From Streptomyces sp. NBC_01429 (lineage in GTDB: Bacteria; Actinomycetota; Actinomycetes; Streptomycetales; Streptomycetaceae), in contig NZ_CP109599.1 in the NCBI RefSeq assembly GCF_036231945.1, positions 5,049,501-5,113,500 of the forward strand: 64,000 nt of DNA, in the 5' to 3' direction. Below are positions 10,701 through 17,224 of the stretch, one piece after another. Within the stretch, counting starts at the first letter, position 1. Every line of letters begins with the position of its first letter. The notes beneath the pieces are model-generated. The model worked only from the letters and a program-made list of their open reading frames with translations. It had not been told where the DNA came from and did not search any database. The position numbers and the translations under genes were made by a program.

Positions 10701-12660
10701 GGGTGACACGACGGTGGCGACGAATGCCGCGGGGGAGCACGCTTACACCGAGCGTTACTACAGTCAGCCGGGTGCGCCGACGGTGATGCGGCGGGTGCAG
10801 CTGACCAACAGCGCTGAGGGGCAGCTGTTCGCGCTGGTGACGGATCATCACGGGACGGCGATGGCGGAGGTGTCGCTGTCGTCGGGTCAGGCGGTGAAGC
10901 TGTCGAAGTCGGATCCGTTCGGTGTGGAGCGCAGTGAGGCCAGTACGTGGCTGAGCCACCGGGGTTTCGTGGGCGGCGACCGGGACGGTTCGACGGGGTT
11001 CACGCATCTGGGGGCGCGGGAGTACAACCCGCACACGGGGCGGTTCCTGTCGGCGGACCCGGTGCTGGACCAGAGCGATCCGGTCCAGATGAACGGCTAC
11101 AACTACGCCAACAACAGTCCCATGACGTTCTCCGATCCCTCGGGCCTGGCCCCGGCGGGCGGCGGTGAGGGGGTGGGCGGTCCGTCGGCCTCGCAGCAGT
11201 CGTGGGCGAGGACGGCGCTGAACCGGTCGCTGACCGATGTGATCCTCAGTACCGGCTGGGCGGTCCTGAAGGAGTTCCTGGGCTGGAACGACGTGGTCAG
11301 CTGCGTCACCCGGGGCGACCTGTGGGCGTGTGCGAGCGTGGCGATCGACGCGATCCCCTGGAGTTCGGTCTTCTCCAAGTCGAAGAAGATCTGGAACGCC
11401 CTGAACGCCACCATGAGCGCGATCAGCGCCTGGCGCTCGGCCCAGGCCAAGGCACGCCAGATCATCGAACTCGCCCGCAAGGCAGCCGAAGCGGCGAAGC
11501 GGCTGAAGGCGGCGAAGGAGAAGGCCCGCAAGGCCGCCCAGGCGAAGAAGGCGAAAGCCGCGGCAGCGGCCCAGGCACTACGGGCCAAGGTCGCCCGAGC
11601 CAAGGCCCCGACCGGCAAACCGGTCCAGAAACAGGCCCGCGTCAACCTCACCAAGTCCAGCGGCGGAGGCGGCGCCGCGAGAACGGCGAGCCCGGCCCGC
11701 ACCAACAGCGCGACGCGGACGAACAGCCCGAGCAGCGGCGGAGGCGGAGGCGGCGGAGGAGGCGGCGGCTCCTGCCCGGTACCCGACAACAGCTTCGTCC
11801 CCGGCACGCTGGTCCTGATGGCCGACGGCACGACCAAGCCGATCGAAGACATCAAGAACGGCGACAAGGTCCTGGCCACCGACCCGGCCACGGGCGAGAC
11901 CAGCGTGGAAACGGTATCGGCGGAAATCACCGGCCAGGGACAGAAAAACCTGGTCGAGGTCACCATCGCCACCGAAGACGACACGGAAACCGGCAAGGAC
12001 ACGACCGAAGCCCCGACCGAAGCCACCTCCACGACCTCCACAGTCACGGCAACCGACGGCCACCCCTTCTGGGTCCCCGCACTCAACACCTGGATCGACG
12101 CCACCGACCTCAACACAGGCCAATGGCTCCAGACCAGCACCGGCACCCACATCCAGATCACCGCCATCAAACGCTGGACAGCCCCCGCCGAAACGGTCCA
12201 CAACCTCACCGTCACCAACCACCACACCTACTACGTCCTCGCGGGATCCGCACCGGTCCTCGTTCACAATTGCGGTACCACTACGCTGGGCTCCAACACC
12301 TATTCATGGGAGCACAAGGAATCAGAAAGCCTGTTCGAGGCAGAGGTTGATCATAATGGAGCCATGACGATGCTTGCTGGGGTAACAAATAAGAGCCCTG
12401 TGAAGGGCATCGATTTGTTCAGCAGGGCACTTGACCACTTCGGCGATCGAGTCACGTCCATCAATGGCAACCTCATCGAAAAGAACAGGGCTACCTTTAA
12501 TGCGCTCACAGGTCAAGGCATGTCTCCAGAAGAGGCGATCCTCCGAACATGGACAGGTAAAATAGCTACGAGAAACGGCTTTGGCGTGCTGCAATCTCTT
12601 AAGCTTATCGGCGAGCCTGGGAATTATTCTAAGATCGAGCCGGTATTTACGAGACCCTAA
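4747..12660 (+). CDS. Giant secreted RHS/YD-repeat polymorphic toxin with HINT domain
   Basis: This protein has 2637 aa and starts at GTG 4747, with GGGGGGAT six nt upstream. In order I see: a signal segment (about 34-57); an acidic DGADGDG linker (about 260-285); an SpvB/RHS-type N-terminal region (about 340-580); many YD repeats (about 850-1820); a ricin-type beta-trefoil stretch (about 1830-1945); and the RHS core (about 2071-2131). A helical Ala/Lys-rich segment, a run of 11 Gly and a HINT domain follow (Cys2343 to VHNC ending at 2509, with TDGHPFW). The last 128 residues form a variable tip. RHS shells encapsulate and deliver toxins in known members, and HINT domains release the tip by cleavage. 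Toxin activity here is inferred from this architecture and from the small gene downstream. Codon use changes at 10567 and again near 11100, and GC drops after 12270, so the gene is a mosaic. Confidence 0.93.
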   Translation: MRRPQSWQFRRALNRGRLRVAPFRAVRRPYERSMLTVIGVLTMALMAGLLPNTALAVPPPQTQRNGVELEDLPEADEAPGDDNSQLAELTPTDSEPREDYEPVAVEPPAGGSVSQKLSGLSAGELVQVGDLPVEVGAPDEATDAEAKALEGTWQVELATPDAIEATAIQGMALTVTPPAAAEGDAVIALEYTEFTELYGADWADRLSFVQYPSCFLTDPEAEECAEPTEVATENVVQDGERRILATLDVAALAAGGSSGSDEDGADGDGADGDGTDGDGTAVPASATTTGATANDAFFRRSPAAAYPWSTPDTADETGLRTLLPASAKTAAAAGSGSSVLLATDSGSGSKGDFSATPLVAAGSWSAGSGAGGFGYTYPLNVPQVPGGPSPSVAFGYNSQVVDGRTSASNNQPSWVGDGWEYNAGSITRAYRSCRDDAKDGNNAKHKTADMCWGSYNATLTLGGTTTELVLDDKSGEWVTSSGDGSRVELLKNTKLDNGDDDGEYWRVTTRDGTQYYFGMHKLPGWSSGKPVTDSVFTVPVSGNQKDEPCYNAKFADSFCQQAWRWNLDYVVDTSGNAMTLWWEKETNHYARDNAYKKPVSYVRGGYLSHIDYGQRVETLFSAGPIARVNFSVDERCFAEGQLTCTEKNFTSGNFGQNRIWYDTPADLYCSGASGKECYVPAPTFWSRKRLAKVTTLAQRTKGSTELSNVDSWTLDQTLPADHTDVGTALWLSGISRTGYDTDGETITLNPVTFLANSEAMPNRVKRGAKDTNPAFDRLRVSRIVSEYGGETRIVYKAPEGACASGSGFPKPEANTTRCFPAYWNPDAERDTIEWFNKYVVDFVEEMPVLTGVPSTTTTYEYLDDGAWALNQAEFSKKKTRTYDQWRGFGRVITRTGENSRSTYRETERGRSEVRYFRGMDGDPLPDGTKRSVTVKDTAGATIAKDSEPFQGRVAESVTYTSDAATDWLTRSVDRPEAVQLASRARDDGIPALKAWRVQDVESLDTTRSSGGGDDKRTVRTLRTTTEYDSTYGLPVRINEYNDYATGSANNTDDDTCTTLSYVHNTAAHLIGLSKESLTFTGLCADAAKATGADWITGARVAYDDKAFGEAPTAGLATTTWDVSEQGGSWTKAGGAHYDSYGRVLSSTDAKDRTSTVTYVPDKGQVHEVTTSNPLKHSATSVVEPGRGTALSETDANGRTTVFAYDALGRSTMGWSAGQDKKDQPSVRFTYNTVIDEPVSVVTETLGEDDAYDESVVIYDGLGRERQTQTPAVGGGRLISDVLYSANGTVKQTNNAFYSNGEPSPRLFTLESDYQVPNSTFYAYDGLGRVLSETPYEAGRAKPDKAVSYQYGADYTTVTEPKGSASTRTYSDALGRTVRIDTLTGSGPQAYFSTRYDYDARGDQIAARDSEENTWSWTYDARGRLTEATDPDTGRTKTWYDELNRPYAVENALGVKVWTGYDELSRPTGQRLNDPDGTELTKFAYDLPGAKGHPASATRYTDGKPYTTAITGYNTDYQPTGQRVTLPKEIASGFGLKETYEYSYEYSKTGLAESVTLPPAGALASEQVVVRYNEAGLPISTSGKDWYTAETSYSPYGEVLRTTTGSQPYRVWNTNLFDESSGQLTRTITDRENAGDTSVAAGNRVNSRTYGYDNSGNVTTVADRLDAVTDRQCFGYDTQGQLTEAWTTPNADSCVAKGQTTAEPKYADGTVNVTAANSGYWQSYTYDTMGNRTKLVAHHPGLDTAKDATTEYKYGKTDAKPGATQPHTLTSMASTYTTDAGAKVNEGASLTYDKSGNTEKQVIGGNEQGLTWTWDGKVEKVTGFGANGAGAWVGPGKKCIDAKSGSTAAGTAIQLYACNGTKPQKFRIDTKGSTEPGTGALKVTGKCVIPAGNATANGTLTVLAECTGADNQKWTATATGALKHVTSGRCLDVPGGSTANNVQLQIAACVMSAGQLWAPADVTSYIYDAGGERLLASNDGEHTLYLGDTTVATNAAGEHAYTERYYSQPGAPTVMRRVQLTNSAEGQLFALVTDHHGTAMAEVSLSSGQAVKLSKSDPFGVERSEASTWLSHRGFVGGDRDGSTGFTHLGAREYNPHTGRFLSADPVLDQSDPVQMNGYNYANNSPMTFSDPSGLAPAGGGEGVGGPSASQQSWARTALNRSLTDVILSTGWAVLKEFLGWNDVVSCVTRGDLWACASVAIDAIPWSSVFSKSKKIWNALNATMSAISAWRSAQAKARQIIELARKAAEAAKRLKAAKEKARKAAQAKKAKAAAAAQALRAKVARAKAPTGKPVQKQARVNLTKSSGGGGAARTASPARTNSATRTNSPSSGGGGGGGGGGGSCPVPDNSFVPGTLVLMADGTTKPIEDIKNGDKVLATDPATGETSVETVSAEITGQGQKNLVEVTIATEDDTETGKDTTEAPTEATSTTSTVTATDGHPFWVPALNTWIDATDLNTGQWLQTSTGTHIQITAIKRWTAPAETVHNLTVTNHHTYYVLAGSAPVLVHNCGTTTLGSNTYSWEHKESESLFEAEVDHNGAMTMLAGVTNKSPVKGIDLFSRALDHFGDRVTSINGNLIEKNRATFNALTGQGMSPEEAILRTWTGKIATRNGFGVLQSLKLIGEPGNYSKIEPVFTRP
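10567..11031 (+). repeat. Right arm of the long inverted repeat inside the RHS gene
   Basis: This segment is nearly identical to the reverse complement of 1-465. It begins within the last lectin repeat and ends just past HLGAREYNP. Third positions here are richer in T and G than in flanking parts of the same gene, which fits import or gene conversion of the segment. Confidence 0.9.
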
Positions 12661-12671
12661 GGGGTGTAGTG

Positions 12672-12920
12672 ATGTCTCTAGATGACTGGGTCACAGAAGC
12701 GTGTCGAATGCAGCGAGAGGGGGCATCAATTATCGACATAGCCGACTTCCTCCGGGTGTTCGGGGAGAACGGTGGCAGGAAAATCAACGCGGCATCCGCT
12801 CTCGGCAAAGAATACGGCTGGTCGGTAAAACAGAAGCTCGAATTGTTGAGTTGGACCGAAGGTGGCGTCACGGACGAAGAGCTGATTACCTTTGTTCCGT
12901 CTTGGCTGCCGGGCGAGTAG
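12672..12920 (+). CDS. Probable immunity protein for the RHS toxin tip
   Basis: This 82-aa acidic, helix-rich cytosolic protein has no signal peptide. ATG 12672 is chosen because AAGGGG sits 7 nt upstream, overlapping the end of the toxin gene; GTG 12669 is an alternative. The gene follows the RHS stop by 11 bp and shares the lower GC of the toxin tip, as toxin/immunity pairs usually do. I recognise no named immunity family. The role rests on position, size and composition only. Confidence 0.7.
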   Translation: MSLDDWVTEACRMQREGASIIDIADFLRVFGENGGRKINAASALGKEYGWSVKQKLELLSWTEGGVTDEELITFVPSWLPGE

Positions 12921-12961
12921 CCCCAATCTCAATTGACAGTAAGCCTGGGGGACTCTAACCG

Positions 12962-13000
12962 GAAAGGGTCCTGTTGGGATTTACCCGACAGGACCCTTTC
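12962..13000 (+). terminator. Strong terminator after the toxin/immunity operon
   Basis: GAAAGGGTCCTGT pairs perfectly with ACAGGACCCTTTC, and the stem is extended by GGG/CCC pairs and one wobble around a short AT-rich loop. It lies 42 bp after the immunity stop. Confidence 0.8.
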
Positions 13001-13160
13001 TGATGCCGGAGGGCCGGTCCCGCCGAGTGCTCCATTTGAGGGTAGCGAAGGATTGACGTTGAGGGCGGAGACGGACGTGTACCCGAAAATCCCCGTCTGG
13101 GCAATGATTGCTGTGATTTTCAGGCCGTACTCGTCTATGAATAGATCGTGGCGGGGTACG
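13001..13160. other. Short gap with no recognised gene
   Basis: This is a relatively AT-rich stretch between the toxin operon terminator and the convergent GntR gene. The minus strand carries a protein-like open frame (about FIDEYGLKITAIIAQ) without a start codon. It may be a relic of an older toxin or immunity module, but the support is weak. Confidence 0.3.
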
Positions 13161-13943
13161 TCACTCCGGGGCGAACTCGTAGCGCAGTTCGTACAGATGG
13201 CCCGCCTTGGCCATCACCGTGGCTTCGATCGGCCGCTCGTCGTCCCCGTACACCGTGCGCAGCGTTCGCAAGATCGGCAGGTCGCCGGGGAGGTGGAGTG
13301 CCTCGTACTGCTCGCGTGTGGGGACTCGGGCGGAGACGTGGTCGACGCTGAGCCGGGGTGGGTGGCCCAGCGTGGTCAGGAGGGTGGGAGCGCCGCCCTT
13401 GATGCGGTGCGGGTCCATCAGCGCGGTGCCCCGGGCGATGTCCAGCGGGTAGTACGCGTGGACGAGTTCGACCGGTTCGTCGTCCAACGTCAGCACCTGG
13501 CGGCGGAGCAGTGCCGTACCTCCGTCCGGCAGGCGCAGCGCTGCCGCGACATCTGCGGGAGGTGCGGTCTCGGCGGCGCCGAGGATCTCGCTCCGGGCCA
13601 CTCCGCCGTGCTTGGCGGTCTCGGCGAGCCACGGGTAAGGCTGTCCGGCGCCGGCCAGTGTCATGGATGAGGCGGGGCGCACGGTCAGTTGGCGGTGTTC
13701 TCGTACGGTCACGGCGGCGCCCGCACGTCCGACGACCAGCCTTTCGTCCTTGAGTAGTTGCACCGCCTTCTGCACCGTGGCATTCGAGGCGCTGAATCTT
13801 TCCTTGAGTCGCACGGTGGACGGCAGCCGGGTTCCCGGTGCGAGATCTCCGGTCATGATTTCGTCGCGCAGATCGGCCGCGATCCGCTCGTGGAGGGACC
13901 GGCGGTCGTACGTGTTCTCTTCGGGCAGCGGCACGGTCGTCAT
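13161..13943 (-). CDS. GntR/HutC-family regulator (HTH plus UTRA)
   Basis: This 260-aa DNA-binding regulator has an N-terminal winged helix (RRSLHERIAADLRDEIMTG to about residue 85) and a C-terminal UTRA ligand-binding domain (about 95-255). ATG 13943 overlaps the stop of the upstream UTRA gene by 4 nt (ATGA), so the two are translationally coupled. The family usually represses nearby genes until it binds a small ligand, and the divergent F420-type oxidoreductase is a possible target. The ligand is unknown. Confidence 0.88.
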   Translation of the reverse strand: MTTVPLPEENTYDRRSLHERIAADLRDEIMTGDLAPGTRLPSTVRLKERFSASNATVQKAVQLLKDERLVVGRAGAAVTVREHRQLTVRPASSMTLAGAGQPYPWLAETAKHGGVARSEILGAAETAPPADVAAALRLPDGGTALLRRQVLTLDDEPVELVHAYYPLDIARGTALMDPHRIKGGAPTLLTTLGHPPRLSVDHVSARVPTREQYEALHLPGDLPILRTLRTVYGDDERPIEATVMAKAGHLYELRYEFAPE

Positions 13944-14482
13944 TCGATCCTCATCTCGTAGCGCAGCCGTTGCCGGTGTCCCGGCATCGTCATCATGTCG
14001 ACCTGGAGGGGGCGGTCCTGGCTGTCGAAGGTGACCCGGGTCAGGCGGAGTGCCGGTTCGCCCGGGCCGGTGTGCAGGGCTTCTCGCTCGTCGGCGTTCG
14101 GTAGGTGGGCCGTTACGTCCTCCTGGACGCGTACGCCGATGTGTCCCAGCTCGGCGAGGAGTGTGACGGCGCCGCCGGGGATCTTCGCCGTTTGGGCGAG
14201 GCGGGTGTCGCGTGCGATGGGCGCCGGGTAGTACGTGTCGGTCAGCTCGCAGGGCCGGCCCTCCAGGTACATCACCCGCCGCCGGACGACGACCGCCTCG
14301 CCCACGGCGATCCCGAGCAGCCCGGCCACCTCCGCCGGCGCCTCGACCTCACCCGCGCTCACGATCCGCTGGCTGCCGCGCCTACCGCGCGCTGCCAGTT
14401 CCTCCGTCCAGGCGTCGGGCCGGTTCCCCTGCCGCGGGGCCAGGTACGGCATCGAGGTGCTGACCCAGTCGCCGGTGCTCAT
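13940..14482 (-). CDS. Stand-alone UTRA-domain protein
   Basis: This 180-aa protein resembles the ligand-binding half of the adjacent GntR regulator (YLEGRPCELTDTYYP, ALRLTRVTFDSQDRP) but has only about 35 residues ahead of it and no winged helix. The start ATG 14482 follows AGGAGG with good spacing. It is the first gene of a two-gene operon with the full-length regulator. It may hetero-dimerise with its partner or act as a ligand sensor. A decayed paralog is possible, but the clean RBS and coupling argue for function. Confidence 0.78.
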   Translation of the reverse strand: MSTGDWVSTSMPYLAPRQGNRPDAWTEELAARGRRGSQRIVSAGEVEAPAEVAGLLGIAVGEAVVVRRRVMYLEGRPCELTDTYYPAPIARDTRLAQTAKIPGGAVTLLAELGHIGVRVQEDVTAHLPNADEREALHTGPGEPALRLTRVTFDSQDRPLQVDMMTMPGHRQRLRYEMRIE

Positions 14483-14702
14483 GACGTCCTCCTGTGCCGC
14501 TGACGGCTCTCGACCTTGCTGCCTCGCACGGCAAGCGAATCACTCCCGGTGGCCGCCGATGCCCCGAACCGGCCAACAGGGTGCCCCGTACAGCCGGACG
14601 GGTGGGGCCCGGGGGCCCCGCGCGGAATAGGGCCGTGCCCGGCCTGGTTGGCGGGGATCGTTGGGGGACATGACATCCGCTGGGCATGAGGGAGACACAC
14701 CG

Positions 14703-15575
14703 ATGGCCGCTCTGCGAGACACCGTGGGACCGTACGGGATCTGGAGCGCCGAGCTGCGCTCCGAGGATCCCGCCCTGCGGGACGAGATTCCCGAGGCCGC
14801 CGCCGAGTTGGAGGCGCTCGGGTTCGGGGCCGTGTGGCTCGGGGGGAGCAGTGGGGTCGAGCACGCGGTGCCGCTGGTGGAGGCCACCTCCCGGCTCACC
14901 GTCGCCACCGGCATCCTCAGCATCTGGCAGTACGAGCCCGCCGACGCGGGCGCCCGCTTCCTGGAGCTGGAGGCCGCGCGGCCCGGGAGGTTCCTGCTGG
15001 GGATCGGGGCCAGCCACGCCAAGCTCGCCTCCCAGTACAAGCGCCCCTACTCCGCGATGGTCGGTTATCTCGACGGTCTCGACGCGGCCGGGGTGCCCGC
15101 CGGGCGCGTCGTGCTCGCCGCGCTGCGGCCGCGGATGCTGGAGCTGTCCCGGGACCGGGCCGGCGGGGCGCATCCGTACCTCGTCACGCCCGAGCACACC
15201 GCGCACGCCCGGGAGCTGCTGGGGGAGGGGCCGCTGCTGGCGCCCGAGCTGAAGGTCGTCCTGGAACGGGACCCGGAGATCGCGCGGAGCACCGCCCGCG
15301 ACTATCTCGCCAGGTACCTCGCGCTGCCCAACTACACCAACAGCTTCCTCGAACTCGGCTTCACCGAAGATGACTTCACCGGCGGCGGCAGCGACCGGCT
15401 CATCGACGCCGTGTACGCCTGGGGCGACGACGCGCGCGTCCGCGACCGTATCGACGCCTTCCGCGCCGCCGGGGCAGACCATGTCGCCCTCCAGATCGTC
15501 CGGGCGGGCACCGGCGGTGGGGACGCGGCCCTGCCCCGGGACGAGTGGCGGCGGCTCGCCGCCCTCCTCGGCTAG
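14703..15575 (+). CDS. LLM-class (F420-type) oxidoreductase
   Basis: This is a TIM-barrel luciferase-like protein of about 290 aa (TIGF03620-like layout). Visible motifs are LGFGAVWLGG, ATGILSIWQY, RFLLGIGASH and LALPNYTNSF. I chose ATG 14703, preceded by GAGGGAG at 8 nt; ATG 14670 and TTG 14661 are upstream options with poorer spacing. Members use coenzyme F420 or FMN to reduce or oxidise small molecules, and the substrate is unknown here. It diverges from the UTRA/GntR operon, which may regulate it. Confidence 0.85.
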   Translation: MAALRDTVGPYGIWSAELRSEDPALRDEIPEAAAELEALGFGAVWLGGSSGVEHAVPLVEATSRLTVATGILSIWQYEPADAGARFLELEAARPGRFLLGIGASHAKLASQYKRPYSAMVGYLDGLDAAGVPAGRVVLAALRPRMLELSRDRAGGAHPYLVTPEHTAHARELLGEGPLLAPELKVVLERDPEIARSTARDYLARYLALPNYTNSFLELGFTEDDFTGGGSDRLIDAVYAWGDDARVRDRIDAFRAAGADHVALQIVRAGTGGGDAALPRDEWRRLAALLG

Positions 15576-15714
15576 GAGACTGGCGCGCGAGCGCTCACAG
15601 CAGCCCCCGCCGCCGGGTGAGAGCAAGGTTGCGCGCCGGTCACCCGGCGGCACCGGGGCGAAACGCGGCGTCCCTACGGTCGGGGTCACCATTCGATCCC
15701 GTCCGGGAGGCGTG

Positions 15715-17094
15715 ATGACAGCCCCGACCACCACCACCGATCCGCGCAAAGGGGGCCGCTGGATCGAGCAGTGGGATCCGGAGGACGAGACCTTCTGGCG
15801 GGAGAGGGGAGAACGGATCGCCCGGCGCAATCTGGTCTTCTCCGTACTCTCCGAGCACATCGGGTTCTCCATCTGGACCCTCTGGTCGGTCATGGTCCTC
15901 TTCATGGGGCCCGAGTACGGGGTCGACCCGGCCGGCAAGTTCTTCCTGATCGCCACGGCCACCCTGGTCGGCGCGATCGCGCGCGTGCCCTACACTTTCG
16001 CCGTCGCCCGCTTCGGCGGCCGGAACTGGACCGTCTTCAGCGCGCTGACGCTGCTCCTGCCGACCGGCGCGGCGTACGCGGTGATGGAGCCGGGGACCTC
16101 GTACACCACCTTCCTGGCCGTCGCGGCCCTCACCGGCGTCGGCGGCGGCAACTTCGCCTCGTCGATGACGAACATCAACTCCTTCTTCCCGCTGCGCCGG
16201 AAAGGCTGGGCGCTCGGGCTCAACGCGGGCGGCGGGAACATCGGCGTGCCGGTCGTGCAGCTGATCGGGCTGCTCGTCATCGGGACCGCCGGGGCCGCGC
16301 ATCCACGGATCGTGCTCGGCGTGTACATCCCGCTGATCGTGGCCGCCGCCGTGTGCGCGGCGCTGTTCATGGACAACCTGGGGCCGGTGCGCAACGACAC
16401 CGGCGCCGCCGGGGAGGCCCTGCGCGACCGGCACACCTGGATCATGTCGCTGCTCTACATCGGGACGTTCGGGTCGTTCATCGGATACAGCTTCGCCTTC
16501 GGCCTGGTGCTCCAGACCCAGTTCGGCCGCACCCCGCTACAGGCCGCCTCGCTCACCTTCATCGGGCCGCTGCTCGGCTCGCTGGTCCGCCCCGTCGGGG
16601 GCAGGCTCGCCGACCGGTACGGCGGCGCCCGCATCACGCTGTGGAACTTCGCGGCGATGGCCCTCGCGACCGGCGTCGTGGTCTTCGCCTCGGTGATCGA
16701 GTCGCTGGGCGTCTTCCTCGTCGGCTTCGTGGCGCTGTTCCTGCTCACCGGGGTCGGCAACGGCTCCACGTACAAGATGATCCCGGGCATCTTCCGGGCG
16801 AAGGCGCTGGACCGGGGGATGACGGGCGAGGCAGCCGACGCCTACGGCCGCCGGCTGTCCGGGGCGTCGATGGGGCTCATAGGGGCCGTCGGGGCGCTCG
16901 GCGGGCTGGCCATCAACCTCGCCTTCCGGCAGTCCTTCCAGACGGCGGGCACCGGGACCTCGGCGTTCGTGGTGTTCCTCTTCTTCTACCTGGGGTGTTT
17001 CGGCCTCACCTGGGCGGTATACCTTCGAAGGGCGCACGCCGGCGGGCCCGTGGCGGCGGAGACCGAGCCCGGTCCCAGCTACGCGCGGGTGTGA
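15715..17094 (+). CDS. narK: Nitrate/nitrite transporter, MFS family
   Basis: This 459-aa membrane protein has about 12 helices. NarK/NasA signatures include FRGGNW-like GGRNWTVFSA, GVGGGNFASSMTNINSFFP and LNAGGGNIGVPVVQ, the last two being the nitrate-signature Gly-rich helices. The start ATG 15715 follows GGGAGG at 4 nt. It imports nitrate and exports nitrite for assimilation. It sits directly upstream of the nitrate-assimilation regulator nnaR, as in other streptomycetes. Confidence 0.92.
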   Translation: MTAPTTTTDPRKGGRWIEQWDPEDETFWRERGERIARRNLVFSVLSEHIGFSIWTLWSVMVLFMGPEYGVDPAGKFFLIATATLVGAIARVPYTFAVARFGGRNWTVFSALTLLLPTGAAYAVMEPGTSYTTFLAVAALTGVGGGNFASSMTNINSFFPLRRKGWALGLNAGGGNIGVPVVQLIGLLVIGTAGAAHPRIVLGVYIPLIVAAAVCAALFMDNLGPVRNDTGAAGEALRDRHTWIMSLLYIGTFGSFIGYSFAFGLVLQTQFGRTPLQAASLTFIGPLLGSLVRPVGGRLADRYGGARITLWNFAAMALATGVVVFASVIESLGVFLVGFVALFLLTGVGNGSTYKMIPGIFRAKALDRGMTGEAADAYGRRLSGASMGLIGAVGALGGLAINLAFRQSFQTAGTGTSAFVVFLFFYLGCFGLTWAVYLRRAHAGGPVAAETEPGPSYARV

Positions 17095-17119
17095 GCGGGA
17101 GGGGCGCGCGCGACGCGGC

Positions 17120-17156
17120 GTCACCGATGTGACAGCCGACGTAACAAGCGGGAAAT
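17120..17156 (+). promoter_or_regulatory. GlnR-type nitrogen-control box before nnaR
   Basis: GTCAC-n6-GACAG is followed after 5 nt by GTAAC-n6-GAAAT. Actinobacterial GlnR sites follow GTnAC-n6-GAAAC in tandem, so this is a good double site with two imperfect half-sites. It lies about 70-105 bp before the nnaR start. GlnR control of nnaR is established in S. coelicolor. Confidence 0.65.
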
Positions 17157-17224
17157 GCCGGAGCACTTGGCCTGTCACGCACCCTTGGCAGGCTCGGTCA
17201 CTTCGGTCGGCGGTGAGGAGAAGT

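Noticed and set aside
11738..11772. Gly-codon run in the RHS gene as a frameshift or CRISPR-like repeat
   Set aside because: The frame is continuous into a convincing HINT domain; the run is a flexible linker.
15639..15664. GlnR box upstream of narK (GTCAC and GAAAC)
   Set aside because: The two half-sites are 16 nt apart, which fits neither single nor double GlnR spacing.
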